A stretch of DNA of 64,000 bases from Chitinophagaceae bacterium (GTDB lineage Bacteria > Bacteroidota > Bacteroidia > Chitinophagales > Chitinophagaceae): contig PMSV01000023.1 in assembly GCA_003168265.1 (NCBI GenBank), forward strand, positions 124,001 through 188,000, in the 5' to 3' direction. Under the pieces are notes generated by a model, which was given only the letters and a program-made list of their open reading frames with translations, searched no databases and was not told the DNA's origin. Position 1 is the stretch's first letter. Each line of letters begins with the position of its first letter. Below, in pieces: positions 34,939 to 45,490 of the stretch. The position numbers were made by a program, and so were the translations under genes.

Positions 34939-35472
34939 ATGCAATCCTTAACGAATAGGGCAAAACAAGTGGAACGCAAACCCATGACTTTGTGGGAGAA
35001 GATGTACCTGCTCTCCATTACAAAAGGAATGTCGATCACCTTCGGGCATATCTTCAAAAAGAAACCAACCATCAATTACCCGGAAAAAGAGCGCCCCTTT
35101 AGCCCGGTCTTCCGCGGCCTGCACGTGCTCAACCGGGATGAAGAAGGAAGAGAAAGATGCACGGCCTGTGGTCTCTGCGCCCTCGCCTGCCCTGCTGAAG
35201 CCATTACCATGGAAGCCGCAGAAAGGCTGCCCGGTGAAGAAAATCTCTACAAGGAAGAAAAATATGCTGCCCGCTATGAGATCAATATGCTCCGGTGCAT
35301 ATTCTGCGGCTTTTGTGAAGATGCCTGTCCCAAGGACGCTATCTATCTATCTGAGACTTTCGCCCCCTCCAATTACAGCCGGGAAAAGTTCATATACGGT
35401 AAAAACGAATTGTTGATCCCCGATCCGAAAACAGATCCCGAAGCCTACGCGAAAGCCAAAGGAAATAAATAA
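34939..35472 (+). CDS. nuoI: NADH-quinone oxidoreductase subunit I
   Basis: The 177-residue ferredoxin-type subunit has two [4Fe-4S] motifs: CTACGLCALACPAEAI and CIFCGFCEDACPKDAI (clusters N6a and N6b). An N-terminal helix (ITKGMSITFGHIFKK) contacts the membrane arm. A 68-bp gap separates it from nuoH, slightly longer than elsewhere in the operon. Confidence 0.96.
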   Translation: MQSLTNRAKQVERKPMTLWEKMYLLSITKGMSITFGHIFKKKPTINYPEKERPFSPVFRGLHVLNRDEEGRERCTACGLCALACPAEAITMEAAERLPGEENLYKEEKYAARYEINMLRCIFCGFCEDACPKDAIYLSETFAPSNYSREKFIYGKNELLIPDPKTDPEAYAKAKGNK

Positions 35473-35510
35473 GTCGAAACAAATGAGTTGAAATAAATGA
35501 ATTATAACTG

Positions 35511-36011
35511 ATGAGTCCAACCCAGATTCTATTTTGGTCATTAAGTGTACTCGCCCTATTCAGCGCCATCATGATGGTGGCAAGTAAAAACCCGATACAC
35601 AGTGTGCTTTGGCTGATAGCCGTATTTTTTTCCATCTCCGGGCATTATATCCTGCTCAATGCCCAGTTCCTGGCCATCGTCAACCTGATCGTCTATGCAG
35701 GAGCCATCATGGTCCTCTTTCTGTTCGTAATCATGCTCATGAACCTCAATGCAGACACCGAACCACAGAAAAACAAATGGCTCAAGATCGCCGGCGTCAT
35801 CGCTGGCGGAGCCCTGCTCCTGGTCTTCGTAGCCGCGCTCAAGAATGCAGACCTCAAAAACCAGATAGCCCAGGTTAACGGAGGCAATATTGGCCTCATC
35901 AGCAACCTGGGCCTAAGCCTTTTCCATGACTATGTCATTCCCTTTGAAATAAGCAGCATACTATTTCTGAGTGCGATGGTAGGAGCCGTCGTCATCGGAA
36001 AAAGAGAATGA
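35511..36011 (+). CDS. nuoJ: NADH-quinone oxidoreductase subunit J
   Basis: The 166-residue ND6-type membrane subunit has five predicted TM helices and the conserved NLIVYAGAIMVLFLFVIMLMN helix 3 region. It ends LSAMVGAVVIGKRE. It lies between nuoI and nuoK. Confidence 0.95.
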   Translation: MSPTQILFWSLSVLALFSAIMMVASKNPIHSVLWLIAVFFSISGHYILLNAQFLAIVNLIVYAGAIMVLFLFVIMLMNLNADTEPQKNKWLKIAGVIAGGALLLVFVAALKNADLKNQIAQVNGGNIGLISNLGLSLFHDYVIPFEISSILFLSAMVGAVVIGKRE

Positions 36012-36052
36012 AAATCCAAAACACCCCATAACCAAAAAACTATAAACTGAGC

Positions 36053-36382
36053 ATGCCGATAAACTATTATATATTTCTCTCTGTGGCACTTTTCTGCATT
36101 GGAGTAGCAGGAGTGCTCACCCGTCGCAATGCCATCATCATCTTTATGTGTGTGGAGTTGATGCTCAATGCCGTCAACTTATTGCTGGTTGCTTTTTCCA
36201 AGATGCACCATGTGGCTCTATATAAGATCAATCCTGAAGCGGGCATCAACGGCCAGATCTTCGTTTTCTTCATCATGGTAGTGGCAGCGGCCGAAGTAAG
36301 TGTGGGACTGGCCATTATCGTCATGATGTACCGCAATACCCATTCCGTGGATGTAAATTTCCTGAACAGGCTTAAGCATTAA
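36053..36382 (+). CDS. nuoK: NADH-quinone oxidoreductase subunit K
   Basis: The 109-residue ND4L-type subunit has three TM helices with the conserved glutamates in [13 protein letters not shown] and [12 protein letters not shown] used for proton translocation. It starts 41 bp after nuoJ. Confidence 0.96.
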   Translation: MPINYYIFLSVALFCIGVAGVLTRRNAIIIFMCVELMLNAVNLLLVAFSKMHHVALYKINPEAGINGQIFVFFIMVVAAAEVSVGLAIIVMMYRNTHSVDVNFLNRLKH

Positions 36383-36397
36383 ATATCGAATTGCAGC

Positions 36398-38365
36398 ATG
36401 ATAAACTATATCTACCTGGTACCGCTCTTCCCGCTCTTAGGCTTTTTGCTGAATGGATTATTGCGCAACAAACTATCAAAATCCCTGACCGCCTTCATAG
36501 GATGCGGGACCATACTCGCCTCCTTCCTGCTTAGCGCTGCCATTTTCACTGAAGTCTCAAAAGCCGGATTTCAGGCCCAGACCGTCACCCTATTCCCCTT
36601 CATCCAAGTCAATACTCTCAAAATACCATTCGCATTCCAGGTAGACCAGCTATCCACTCTATTCCTGCTCATCATCACCGGAGTCGGATTTTTGATCCAT
36701 CTTTACTCGACCTCCTATATGCATGAAGAAACTGGCGATCACTATGCCCGTTATTTCTCCTATCTCAACCTTTTCGTCTTCTCGATGCTCCTGCTGGTCC
36801 TCGGAGCTAACTATGTCATCATGTTCATTGGCTGGGAAGGAGTGGGGCTCTGTTCCTACCTGCTCATAGGCTATTGGTTCAAGAACCTCGACTACGACAA
36901 TGCGGCAAAAAAAGCATTCATCATGAACCGCATCGGAGATCTCGGGTTTCTCCTCGCGGTATTCCTAATAATAAGCAAATTCGGATCCGCCACCTTTGCC
37001 GATATTTACCCCAAAGCTCCTCAGATCTCCGTACGTGCGCTGACCGCCATCACCCTGCTCCTTTTCATAGGAGCAACAGGCAAATCAGCACAGATCCCCC
37101 TCTATACCTGGTTACCCGATGCCATGGCCGGACCAACACCCGTTTCTGCCCTCATCCATGCTGCCACCATGGTAACAGCAGGCATCTACATGATCGCCCG
37201 CAGTAATATCCTGTATACCCTCGCCCCGACCACCCAAACCGTGGTAGCCATCACAGGACTCGCAACTGCCCTGCTCGCCGCTACCATAGCGCTCAAGCAA
37301 AACGATATTAAAAAAGTCCTGGCCTATTCCACAATAAGCCAGCTCGGCTATATGTTCCTCGGACTCGGCGTAGGCGCCTATACCGGATCCGTCTTCCACG
37401 TCATGACCCATGCCTTCTTCAAGGCCCTGCTCTTTCTCGGAGCCGGATCAGTCATCCATGCCATCCACGAGCAGGACATCCGTAAAATGGGGGGACTCAG
37501 AAAATTCATGCCCATCACCCATATCACTTTCTTATTCGCCTGCTTCGCCATTGCAGGCATACCGCCTTTCTCGGGATTCTTCTCCAAAGACGAGATCCTG
37601 GCGGCTGCCTACCAGAAAAACCCTGTCTATTATGTCATCGGCGTCTTCACTGCCCTCCTGACCGCCTTCTATATGTTCCGCCTCTATGCCACCACCTTCC
37701 TTGGAACCTTTAGAGGAGAAAATGCCCATATCGAAGACCATCACGACATGCAAAGTGCGGAACCCGGCTCAGAACCCGCTTCCCATAATCACGAACCCGA
37801 TTCACATAGCATTCACGAAAGCCCTGCGGCAATCACCATACCACTCATTATCCTGGCCATACTCGCTGTGATCGGAGGGTTCCTGGGAATACCCGAAGTG
37901 TTCGCCAAAGATTTACACTGGCTCGGGCATTTCCTTGGTCCGGTATTTCAGGCCTCAACAAATAAACAGGCCGCAGTTTTATTTCCCCCAAGCCAGGAGC
38001 TCACCCTCATGGGTATCTCAGTAGCCGTTGCCCTCATTGGGGTGATCACAGCCTGGACCCGTTTCAGCCGCAAACCCGAACTCGAAGAGCCGACCGGTAT
38101 TGGGGCCATTCTCGCAAATAAATGGTATGTCGATGAAATATATGATGCCCTCATCGTCCGCCCGCTCAATGCATTTGGGAAATTCCTGAATAATGTGATC
38201 GAAAAATCCGTCATTGACTGGGCCGTAAACGGTGCAGGCCGAATAGTTCAATACAGCAGCCGGCAGATCCGCCTGATCCAGAGTGGTCAGGTAGGAGGCT
38301 ATGTACTGCTTATGGTCGTGGGAATGGTCATCCTGTTTATTGTCGAGTTATTCGTCAAAAAATAA
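36398..38365 (+). CDS. nuoL: NADH-quinone oxidoreductase subunit L
   Basis: The 655-residue antiporter-like subunit has some 16 TM helices and the NuoL signatures: GWEGVGLCSYLLIGYW, TWLPDAMAGPTPVSALIHAATMV in shortened form, and KKVLAYSTISQLGYMF. A His/Asp/Glu-rich loop near residues 445-475 (HIEDHHDMQSAEPG, HNHEPDSHSIHES) is unusual. The C-terminal part includes the long lateral helix. It pumps protons in complex I. Confidence 0.97.
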   Translation: MINYIYLVPLFPLLGFLLNGLLRNKLSKSLTAFIGCGTILASFLLSAAIFTEVSKAGFQAQTVTLFPFIQVNTLKIPFAFQVDQLSTLFLLIITGVGFLIHLYSTSYMHEETGDHYARYFSYLNLFVFSMLLLVLGANYVIMFIGWEGVGLCSYLLIGYWFKNLDYDNAAKKAFIMNRIGDLGFLLAVFLIISKFGSATFADIYPKAPQISVRALTAITLLLFIGATGKSAQIPLYTWLPDAMAGPTPVSALIHAATMVTAGIYMIARSNILYTLAPTTQTVVAITGLATALLAATIALKQNDIKKVLAYSTISQLGYMFLGLGVGAYTGSVFHVMTHAFFKALLFLGAGSVIHAIHEQDIRKMGGLRKFMPITHITFLFACFAIAGIPPFSGFFSKDEILAAAYQKNPVYYVIGVFTALLTAFYMFRLYATTFLGTFRGENAHIEDHHDMQSAEPGSEPASHNHEPDSHSIHESPAAITIPLIILAILAVIGGFLGIPEVFAKDLHWLGHFLGPVFQASTNKQAAVLFPPSQELTLMGISVAVALIGVITAWTRFSRKPELEEPTGIGAILANKWYVDEIYDALIVRPLNAFGKFLNNVIEKSVIDWAVNGAGRIVQYSSRQIRLIQSGQVGGYVLLMVVGMVILFIVELFVKK

Positions 38366-38372
38366 AAAAAGC

Positions 38373-39842
38373 ATGATTCCGGTTTTATTCATAACAATTC
38401 CATTGATCGGCGGACTCTTGAGTTACCTCCTGAAATCGTCGGGCTCCGCCAAGAACTTCTCGCTGCTTGTTTCGATCCTGATCCTGATCCTGGCTCTCTA
38501 TGGTCTCAGCCTCGACAAGGACTCCTCCGCACTGAAGTTCAATGCAGAATGGCTCCCCGCCCTCGGATCCTCCTTCGCAGTATCTCTTGACGGGATGTCC
38601 AGGATACTAACCCTGTTAACTGCTATCTCCTTTCCGCTCATCTTCATATCCACCTATCATAAGGACTATCCCCATGCAAAAAACTTCTATGCGCTCATGC
38701 TCCTTTCCCAGGCAGGTCTTATGGGAGTTTTTGTAGCCACCGATGCACTTCTATTCTATTTCTTCTGGGAACTCGCCCTCATTCCGGTCTACTTTCTCAG
38801 TTCCATCTGGGGAGGGGAAAAAAGGATACAGGCCACCTTCAAATTCTTTGTCTATACTTTTTTGGGCTCCCTGCTCATGCTCATCGGAATACTCTATCTC
38901 TATTATCATACGCCCGACCGGTCCTTTGCCCTTGAATCATTTTACAAGCTTCGCAATACCATCGGACCCAAGGAACAGTCCTGGCTATTCTGGCCCTTCT
39001 TCATCGCTTTTGCGATAAAAATGCCCATCTTCCCCTTCCATACCTGGCAGCCCGATACCTATGAACAGTCGCCCACTGCCGTAACCATGGTACTCAGCGG
39101 AGTCATGGTCAAAATGGGGATCTTCGGGCTCATGCGCTGGCTCGCTCCGGTACTTCCTGGAGGCACCTGGCTATGGGGAGACACGGCCTCCGGTCTATGC
39201 ATCGCGGGGATGATCTATGCCTCCCTTATCGCCATCCAGCAGGACGACCTGAAAAGAATGGTCGCCTATTCCACAATTGCACATATGGGGCTCATGTGCC
39301 TGGCTGTATTCGCCACCACCGCCACCGGAATGCAGGGCGTCATGATCCAGTTATTCAACCATGGCATCAATATTATCGCGCTCTGGATAGTCGTCGAACT
39401 CATCGAACGCCAATTAGGGACAAGGAAGATCTCGGAACTCGGCGGTCTCGCCCAAAAAGCACCTGGTCTCGCCATTTTGCTGGTAGTTGTTGCACTCGCC
39501 AATATAGCCCTGCCCCTCACCAATGCATTTGTAGGGGAATTCCTCATGTTCAGTGGCATCTATACCTCCACTGCAACAACTTACAATGTCGTTTTCACGG
39601 TAACGGCTGGGATCAGCATCATCCTCTCCGCAGTTTACATGCTGAATATGATACAGAAAGTTTTTTTTGGAAATACGAATGCGCTGACCGTTCAGGCAAA
39701 AGACATTAAGTGGAATGAAAAACTGGCCCTCATATCAATCATAATCCTGATCCTGCTGGTAGGTATCTATCCCAAGCCGGCACTTGATATGACAAAAGGA
39801 AGCGTCGATTTGATCCTGGCTAAGATGAATCTAAAATATTGA
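38373..39842 (+). CDS. nuoM: NADH-quinone oxidoreductase subunit M
   Basis: ATG 38373 (MIPVLFITIPLIGG) is chosen over an upstream in-frame ATG that overlaps nuoL. The 489-residue ND4-type subunit has about 14 TM helices, with FFWELALIPVYFL, FPFHTWQPDTYEQSPTAVTMVL and KRMVAYSTIAHMGLM, the family motifs holding the pump's Glu and Lys residues. Confidence 0.97.
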   Translation: MIPVLFITIPLIGGLLSYLLKSSGSAKNFSLLVSILILILALYGLSLDKDSSALKFNAEWLPALGSSFAVSLDGMSRILTLLTAISFPLIFISTYHKDYPHAKNFYALMLLSQAGLMGVFVATDALLFYFFWELALIPVYFLSSIWGGEKRIQATFKFFVYTFLGSLLMLIGILYLYYHTPDRSFALESFYKLRNTIGPKEQSWLFWPFFIAFAIKMPIFPFHTWQPDTYEQSPTAVTMVLSGVMVKMGIFGLMRWLAPVLPGGTWLWGDTASGLCIAGMIYASLIAIQQDDLKRMVAYSTIAHMGLMCLAVFATTATGMQGVMIQLFNHGINIIALWIVVELIERQLGTRKISELGGLAQKAPGLAILLVVVALANIALPLTNAFVGEFLMFSGIYTSTATTYNVVFTVTAGISIILSAVYMLNMIQKVFFGNTNALTVQAKDIKWNEKLALISIIILILLVGIYPKPALDMTKGSVDLILAKMNLKY

Positions 39843-39874
39843 AGTAAAATCATTGAAGAAAGATCGTAGAATCT

Positions 39875-41284
39875 ATGAATGCAATAATTTTTTCGGCGCT
39901 TTGGGGAGTGATCTTGATGCTTGCAGGAGTTTTCATAAAAAACAAGACATCGATACGCTATCTGGCTATAATCGGAGCGGCCTTGCTCATCCTGGCCGAC
40001 GTCTTTGAACTCTACCATCCCGAAACGCCCATCTTCCATATCGATGCCAGAAACATGCTCTCCTTCAATGTATTCGGGCTCGAAATGAACGCAATCGCCT
40101 TTATCTCCACCCTCCTCTATTTTCTTCTATCCTCTAAGGACATCGAAAAAGTCGGATCCAATGTCGCAGAATATTTTGCCCTGATCTTCTTTGTCCTCTG
40201 CGGAGTGGCTATCGTTACATCCTATAGCAATTTGCTCATGCTCTTTTTGGGGATCGAGATCCTATCCATCCCGCTTTTTATTCTGACCGGCAGCAGCAAA
40301 AAGAACCTCAAGAGCAATGAAGCCTCGCTCAAATATTTTCTCATGGGAGCTTTTTCCACCGGTATTCTTCTCTTAGGAATCGCCTTCCTCTATGGAGCAA
40401 GCAAGAACGGTTCCTTCCTGATTGAAGACATCGGAGCCGGAAAAAATACCCCCAGTCCATTAATGATAACGGGCATCCTGCTTTTAGCTTTTTCCTTAAG
40501 TTTCAAGGTCTCGGCTGCTCCCTTTCATTTCTGGACACCCGATGTATATGACGGATCGCCTACCGTATTCACTTCCTTCATGGCCACCGTGGTCAAGGGC
40601 GCTGCCTTTGTGGCATTTATCCGCATCTTCAGCAATGCATTCGGAGATCTACAGTCAAAATGGGAATTGATCATAGCCATCATAACGGCCTCCACTCTAA
40701 TCATCGGAAATGTCACCGCCGTCTTCCAGCAAAGCGTGAAGCGAATGCTGGCCTATTCAAGTATAGCCCAGGTCGGGTTCATGCTATTCTCCATTCTCGG
40801 GCTCAAATTCATCAACACTGCCCAGGAAGGGATTGCGCTCTATATAACCGCTTATAGTCTTGCTACTGTCGGTCTGTTTGCCGTGCTGACTAAAATGAAT
40901 GACCATTCCTTGGAAGGGTTTAATGGCCTGGCTAAAAAGCAGCCCTTAATTGCCGCTACGAGCACCGTCTTTCTTTTATCGCTGGCTGGTATTCCCCTCA
41001 CTGCCGGATTCTTCGCAAAATATTATATGATATCAGCCGTAATGCAATTGGGAAAATTTTATTGGCTCATCATCCTCTCTCTGGTCTGTGCTGCTATCAG
41101 TGTCTACTATTATTTCCGGATCATCCAGGCCATGTACTTCAAAGAAGGTGCCGGCACTGAAGTTCAGTTCTCAGAACTTAGTCCTACCTTTGAAGCCCTG
41201 TTAGTCCTGGTGTCTGCAGCAATAATAGTACTCGGAATTAAACCCGATCTGTTGACTAACTGGCTTAATCTGATATATTTCTAG
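39875..41284 (+). CDS. nuoN: NADH-quinone oxidoreductase subunit N
   Basis: The 469-residue ND2-type subunit has about 13-14 TM helices, with FLGIEILSIPLFILTG, APFHFWTPDVYDGSPTVFTSF and KRMLAYSSIAQVGFM. It is the last gene of nuoABCDEF(VOC)GHIJKLMN and is followed by a hairpin terminator. Confidence 0.97.
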   Translation: MNAIIFSALWGVILMLAGVFIKNKTSIRYLAIIGAALLILADVFELYHPETPIFHIDARNMLSFNVFGLEMNAIAFISTLLYFLLSSKDIEKVGSNVAEYFALIFFVLCGVAIVTSYSNLLMLFLGIEILSIPLFILTGSSKKNLKSNEASLKYFLMGAFSTGILLLGIAFLYGASKNGSFLIEDIGAGKNTPSPLMITGILLLAFSLSFKVSAAPFHFWTPDVYDGSPTVFTSFMATVVKGAAFVAFIRIFSNAFGDLQSKWELIIAIITASTLIIGNVTAVFQQSVKRMLAYSSIAQVGFMLFSILGLKFINTAQEGIALYITAYSLATVGLFAVLTKMNDHSLEGFNGLAKKQPLIAATSTVFLLSLAGIPLTAGFFAKYYMISAVMQLGKFYWLIILSLVCAAISVYYYFRIIQAMYFKEGAGTEVQFSELSPTFEALLVLVSAAIIVLGIKPDLLTNWLNLIYF

Positions 41285-41288
41285 GGGC

Positions 41289-41306
41289 CCGGCTCCGCCG
41301 GTTTTT
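41289..41306 (+). terminator. Terminator after nuoN
   Basis: CCGGC-TCC-GCCGG (41289-41301) is followed directly by TTTTT. It is short but correctly placed 5 bp beyond the nuoN stop, before the permease gene. Confidence 0.6.
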
Positions 41307-41329
41307 AGCGTTCAACTAAAACCATCGCC

Positions 41330-42613
41330 ATGAAAATCTTTGACATCCTGACACTTGCTTTCAACACTGTAAAAGCAAATAAACTGCGCACCGGTATCAC
41401 AGTTGCCATCATCGCTTTCGGGATCATGGCCCTGGTCGGGATCAATACGGCCATCGTCGCAATGAAGCAGAAATTCACGGAAAGTTTTTCAGCGATGGGA
41501 GCTAATGGATTTATCATCCATTTCAAAGAGTTCCGGCCTCGTATGGGAGATGGGCCCCGTAATGATGTAGGGCAGGAAAAGAAAGGAAAACTAAAGCAGA
41601 AGAACTCCAATATCAATATCCCCATAACCAGGGAACAGGCTGAACAGTTCAAATCCCGGATTGATTTTCCAGCAAAAGTCAGCATCAGCGACCCCGGAAC
41701 AAACGACGCTGTCGTCTCCCTGGGAAATAAAAAAACCACGCCAACCGTCCGTGTTTACGGCGGCGATGAAAACTACCCTGAACTCAACGGCTATACTATT
41801 GCGGCAGGCCGTGACCTCAGTTCCCTCGACATCCAGACCGGCAGAAATGTATGCATCATCGGCAGCGATGTATCCACAAGATTCTTCGGCGCTAATCCCG
41901 AAACACCGATCGACAAGATCATTCGCGTCAACAATATCCCTTACCGCGTTATAGGGGTCCTCGATTCTAAAGGATCCACCTTCGGCAGATCCCTCGACAA
42001 TATCATCGTCACCTCCTACAACAATGTAAGGCAGTTCTTCAACTCCAATTCCAATTCCACATTTACGATAGCAGTCAAGGTCCCGGAAGTAGAAATGCTC
42101 GATGCCGCTATCGGCGAGTCGGAAGGAATATTCCGGCCCGTCCGCAAACTCTCCACCATTGAAGAAGATAATTTCGTCATCGACAAAAGCGACAATATCG
42201 TAGAAATGCTCATGCGCAACCTCAGCTTCATCACCGTTTGTGCAACGGTGGTCGGTGCAATCACCCTGCTCGGCGCCGCCGTCGGTCTGATGAACATCAT
42301 GCTCGTCTCGGTCACCGAGCGCACAAAGGAAATAGGTCTCGTCAAAGCCATCGGCGGTCGTCAAAAAAGCGTGCGCCGCCAGTTCCTCTACGAATCCATC
42401 CTCATCAGTTTAATGGGAGCCGTCCTCGGCATCATCTTAGGCATCATCGTCGGAAACAGTTTCTCCCTGGTCCTCAATACCGGCTTCGTCATGCCCTATG
42501 AATGGCTCTTCCTCGGTATTATCATATGTTTCATTACCGGCCTGCTCGCCGGCCTCTATCCTGCCTATAAAGCATCCAGGCTAAACCCAATCGAAGCTTT
42601 GCGCTACGAATAA
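41330..42613 (+). CDS. MacB-like ABC transporter permease
   Basis: The 427-residue protein has a TM helix near residue 20-45 (RTGITVAIIAFGIMALVGI), a large extracytoplasmic MacB_PCD domain (about 50-290) and three C-terminal FtsX-type TM helices starting ATVVGAITLLGAAVGLMNIMLV in shortened form, with the TERTKEIGLVKAIGG coupling motif. Such permeases work with a separate LolD/MacB-type ATPase in mechanotransmission or efflux. No ATPase gene is adjacent, so the partner is elsewhere. Confidence 0.9.
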   Translation: MKIFDILTLAFNTVKANKLRTGITVAIIAFGIMALVGINTAIVAMKQKFTESFSAMGANGFIIHFKEFRPRMGDGPRNDVGQEKKGKLKQKNSNINIPITREQAEQFKSRIDFPAKVSISDPGTNDAVVSLGNKKTTPTVRVYGGDENYPELNGYTIAAGRDLSSLDIQTGRNVCIIGSDVSTRFFGANPETPIDKIIRVNNIPYRVIGVLDSKGSTFGRSLDNIIVTSYNNVRQFFNSNSNSTFTIAVKVPEVEMLDAAIGESEGIFRPVRKLSTIEEDNFVIDKSDNIVEMLMRNLSFITVCATVVGAITLLGAAVGLMNIMLVSVTERTKEIGLVKAIGGRQKSVRRQFLYESILISLMGAVLGIILGIIVGNSFSLVLNTGFVMPYEWLFLGIIICFITGLLAGLYPAYKASRLNPIEALRYE

Positions 42614-42636
42614 AAAAACCCGGACCAGGGTCCGGG
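42612..42636 (-). terminator. Terminator of the zinc metalloprotease gene
   Basis: CCCGGACC (42619-42626) AG GGTCCGGG (42629-42636) is an 8-bp perfect hairpin. On the minus strand it is followed by seven T (A-run 42612-42618), fitting termination of the minus-strand gene. It may also serve the convergent permease gene. Confidence 0.75.
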
Positions 42637-42672
42637 CTCCGAATATTATAAGAAAATCTTCTAATTTCCTCT

Positions 42673-45240
42673 CTAATTCCCCTTAGGATTCAAAATCAGA
42701 TTAATCCTGTCCAGCACATCCTGCAGATGATACTTTGTAATCCTGTCCTGCACTGAGGGCAGGGCTGCAGTAATATCAGTCTTCAGGGTCCTCAAAGTGC
42801 CCTTGGAAACGGAAATAATATCCGAAATGCGGACATTCACAGCTGTGATCCCATAATAGCTTGCCAGCCTTCCCGAAATGCCGGTAATCCGGATTCCGCC
42901 GGATTGTCCATTGATTATATTTCCAAGGTTTTCCACGAAAGCCTTCTGCAGGTTACGCCGGTAAATATCGATCGGCTTATGACTATAGATCTCAGACCAG
43001 ATCCCCTTACGCAGGTCATCGAACAAATCATCCAAAGCATAGGCCTCCTTGCCAATTTCTGCGCTCGATTCCAGGATCCTTTCCATTCTTCCCGGATCCA
43101 GTACGAGGTTCAATGTCAGCTGCTGAAAAGACCTGATTTCTTCAACTACCTGATCCTGGTTGAATTTCTTCAATTGCTTCCAATCCAGTAGCCAATCCGG
43201 GGTCTCAAAAGCATTTTTATTCAGGAAAGCCACTGCATCCTTCTGGATGCTCTTAGGAACCGGTGCAAACACCTCTCCCTGTTGGTCATAGGTCTTCGGA
43301 TCCTCATAAATCCCACCGATATTAGCCGCTGCATGGCCCATATAGCGCCTCAGTTGAATGATCACCTGTTCATAGACCTCATCCAGGTTCTGGTAAGGCT
43401 CCCCCGCTTCAAAAGTCCAGTCGTTCAGGTTCGGCAAGATTCTCTTCAAATTCTTGATTCCATATTCACCTGCCTTCATCGCATTATCTCCCAAGTCCTC
43501 TGTCTGGGCCCTGGGATCGGTAGAAATAAATCGCTGACGTAGGAAACGATAACGTGGATTGGATATATGCGCCTTCACCCAGGAATTAAGGGTATCCTTC
43601 TCCTGTTTCTCTGTCGCGCCAGGAATGATCTTATATCCCCATTCAATGGCCCACTTATCATAGTCTCCGATCCTGGGATAAAGCCCGGCAGGTCCGATAT
43701 GATCCTCAGGTTGGGCAACATAGTTGAAACGGGCATAATCCATAATTGAGGAAGTATGGCCATTGGCCTCCACCCAGGCCTTGTCTCTGAGTTTTTCGAC
43801 CGGAGTCGCTGAAGAAGATCCCATATTATGCTGAAGGCCCAGGGTATGGCCCACTTCATGAGAAGAAACAAATCTCACAAGGTCGCCCATTAGGGAATCA
43901 TCAAACTTAACCTTTCTGGCCCTGGGATCGACCGCTGCGGTCTGGATCAGGTACCAGTCATGCAGAAGGTTCATTACGTTATGGTACCAGCCGATATGGC
44001 TTTCCAGGATTTCGCCGCTGCGCGGGTCATGCACCTGGGGCCCATAGGCATTCTCGATATCGGAAGCAAAATAGCGGATCACGGAAAAGCGGGCATCTTC
44101 CAGGCTCATCGTGCTGTCATTCTCCGGCCAATCCTTAGCGATAATAGCATTCTTAAAACCAGCTTTTTCAAAAGCCCCCTGCCAGTCCTCTACGCCCAAT
44201 TTCAGGAATTTCCTCCACTTCACCGGAGTTGCCGGGTCAATATAAAATACAATAGGTTTCTGTGGTTCTACCAGTTCGCCCCTTTTCATCTTCTCCACAT
44301 CCTCGGCTTTGGGCTCAAGTTTCCAGCGAGTGATAAAAGTCTCATTTTGGGATTTTTGAACATCAAGTCCATAATTGGTATATCCGTCAGAAAAATAACC
44401 TACGCGTTCATCAAAAAACCTCCTTTTATAGGGTTCCTTAGGCAGCAAGACCATCGAAGTATTGATTTCCAGAGTCACGGCACCAGCTTCCGCAGCCGCC
44501 ACAAGCGGGATGGAAGGGAAAGGACTCATCGCGATACCCATCGGCGCAGAAGCTGAATAAGTCCTGGTCACCCGAATCTCCGTGTTGATAGGAAATGTTT
44601 TTATAGAATTAATATAACTGCGGTCTGTTGCCGGAGCAGAAAGATTGAAAATTCTCTTATAATTGGCAGGCAGGGAAACCACCTGGTTATCTCCCTTAAA
44701 GAAGTCCGTCACTTCAATCACCGCCCCTGAGCTATCCTTGCCGAAAGCCTTGATATCGAAGGAGGCAGCAATTGGTTCCACATTCGAATTCCTTACTGCC
44801 TGATTAATGGGTAAGCTGTCTGAAGCCACATTAATATAAAACACTACACGGATAAAGACCTTGTTTTCAGGTCCCTTCACAAAACGAAGCACCTGTTCGT
44901 TCACTTCCTCGCCTCCATATCCGGCTCCTGTCGCTGTCTTGGCGATACGGGTGACTGCCAGTATCTCCCTTCCAAAAATCGAATCCGGTATTTCGAAATA
45001 CCATTTATCTTCCACTTTATGAACGGTAATCAGCCCCGTCGAGGACTTAGCCTTATCGGTAATGATTTCTTTATAGGGCTTGGGGTTAGTCTTTGGAGTC
45101 GGCTGTGCCGACCCCGGGTGATCTCCTGACCCGACTGCTCCCGCCGGAGCCGTTTTTTTATCCTGCCCCTCAGCCCGCAAGAAGAAAAACACTATTAAAA
45201 ACAGAAAAGCTACTGAATGAAATTTTTTGATAGCGATCAT
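42673..45240 (-). CDS. Secreted zinc-dependent metalloprotease (DUF5117/DUF5118 family)
   Basis: The 855-residue protein has an N-terminal signal (FHSVAFLFLIVFFFLRAEG), a proline-rich linker, then the DUF5118/DUF5117-type region. The zinc site is HEVGHTLGLQHN (HExxHxxGxxH, metzincin-like), followed by SSIMDYARFNYVAQPEDHIG with the Met-turn. The family is frequent in Bacteroidota and exported; the natural substrate is not established. It is alone on the minus strand, with a terminator downstream. Confidence 0.9.
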   Translation of the reverse strand: MIAIKKFHSVAFLFLIVFFFLRAEGQDKKTAPAGAVGSGDHPGSAQPTPKTNPKPYKEIITDKAKSSTGLITVHKVEDKWYFEIPDSIFGREILAVTRIAKTATGAGYGGEEVNEQVLRFVKGPENKVFIRVVFYINVASDSLPINQAVRNSNVEPIAASFDIKAFGKDSSGAVIEVTDFFKGDNQVVSLPANYKRIFNLSAPATDRSYINSIKTFPINTEIRVTRTYSASAPMGIAMSPFPSIPLVAAAEAGAVTLEINTSMVLLPKEPYKRRFFDERVGYFSDGYTNYGLDVQKSQNETFITRWKLEPKAEDVEKMKRGELVEPQKPIVFYIDPATPVKWRKFLKLGVEDWQGAFEKAGFKNAIIAKDWPENDSTMSLEDARFSVIRYFASDIENAYGPQVHDPRSGEILESHIGWYHNVMNLLHDWYLIQTAAVDPRARKVKFDDSLMGDLVRFVSSHEVGHTLGLQHNMGSSSATPVEKLRDKAWVEANGHTSSIMDYARFNYVAQPEDHIGPAGLYPRIGDYDKWAIEWGYKIIPGATEKQEKDTLNSWVKAHISNPRYRFLRQRFISTDPRAQTEDLGDNAMKAGEYGIKNLKRILPNLNDWTFEAGEPYQNLDEVYEQVIIQLRRYMGHAAANIGGIYEDPKTYDQQGEVFAPVPKSIQKDAVAFLNKNAFETPDWLLDWKQLKKFNQDQVVEEIRSFQQLTLNLVLDPGRMERILESSAEIGKEAYALDDLFDDLRKGIWSEIYSHKPIDIYRRNLQKAFVENLGNIINGQSGGIRITGISGRLASYYGITAVNVRISDIISVSKGTLRTLKTDITAALPSVQDRITKYHLQDVLDRINLILNPKGN

Positions 45241-45490
45241 ATAAAAAAGATATTGAAAAATGAAGATAATGCATTGGGATTGACAAATTGAAAATTCTTA
45301 TATGACTGGCCGATAACGGGTTTAACAAGGGTATTTTGATTTTTATCATTCAATAAATTTCTTAAATTGTGCATCCCTTAAAAAAATTGTTACTCGATTT
45401 GGTATATTAAATGGTTTTTTCATTAGAATTGTACAATCTATTTATTTTAAACTTCATACTTCTTTTTTAAAAAACTAAAAACAAACGATC

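Noticed and set aside
37112-37411. Antisense ORFs within the nuo operon
   Set aside because: They lie opposite highly conserved subunits and have no independent features.
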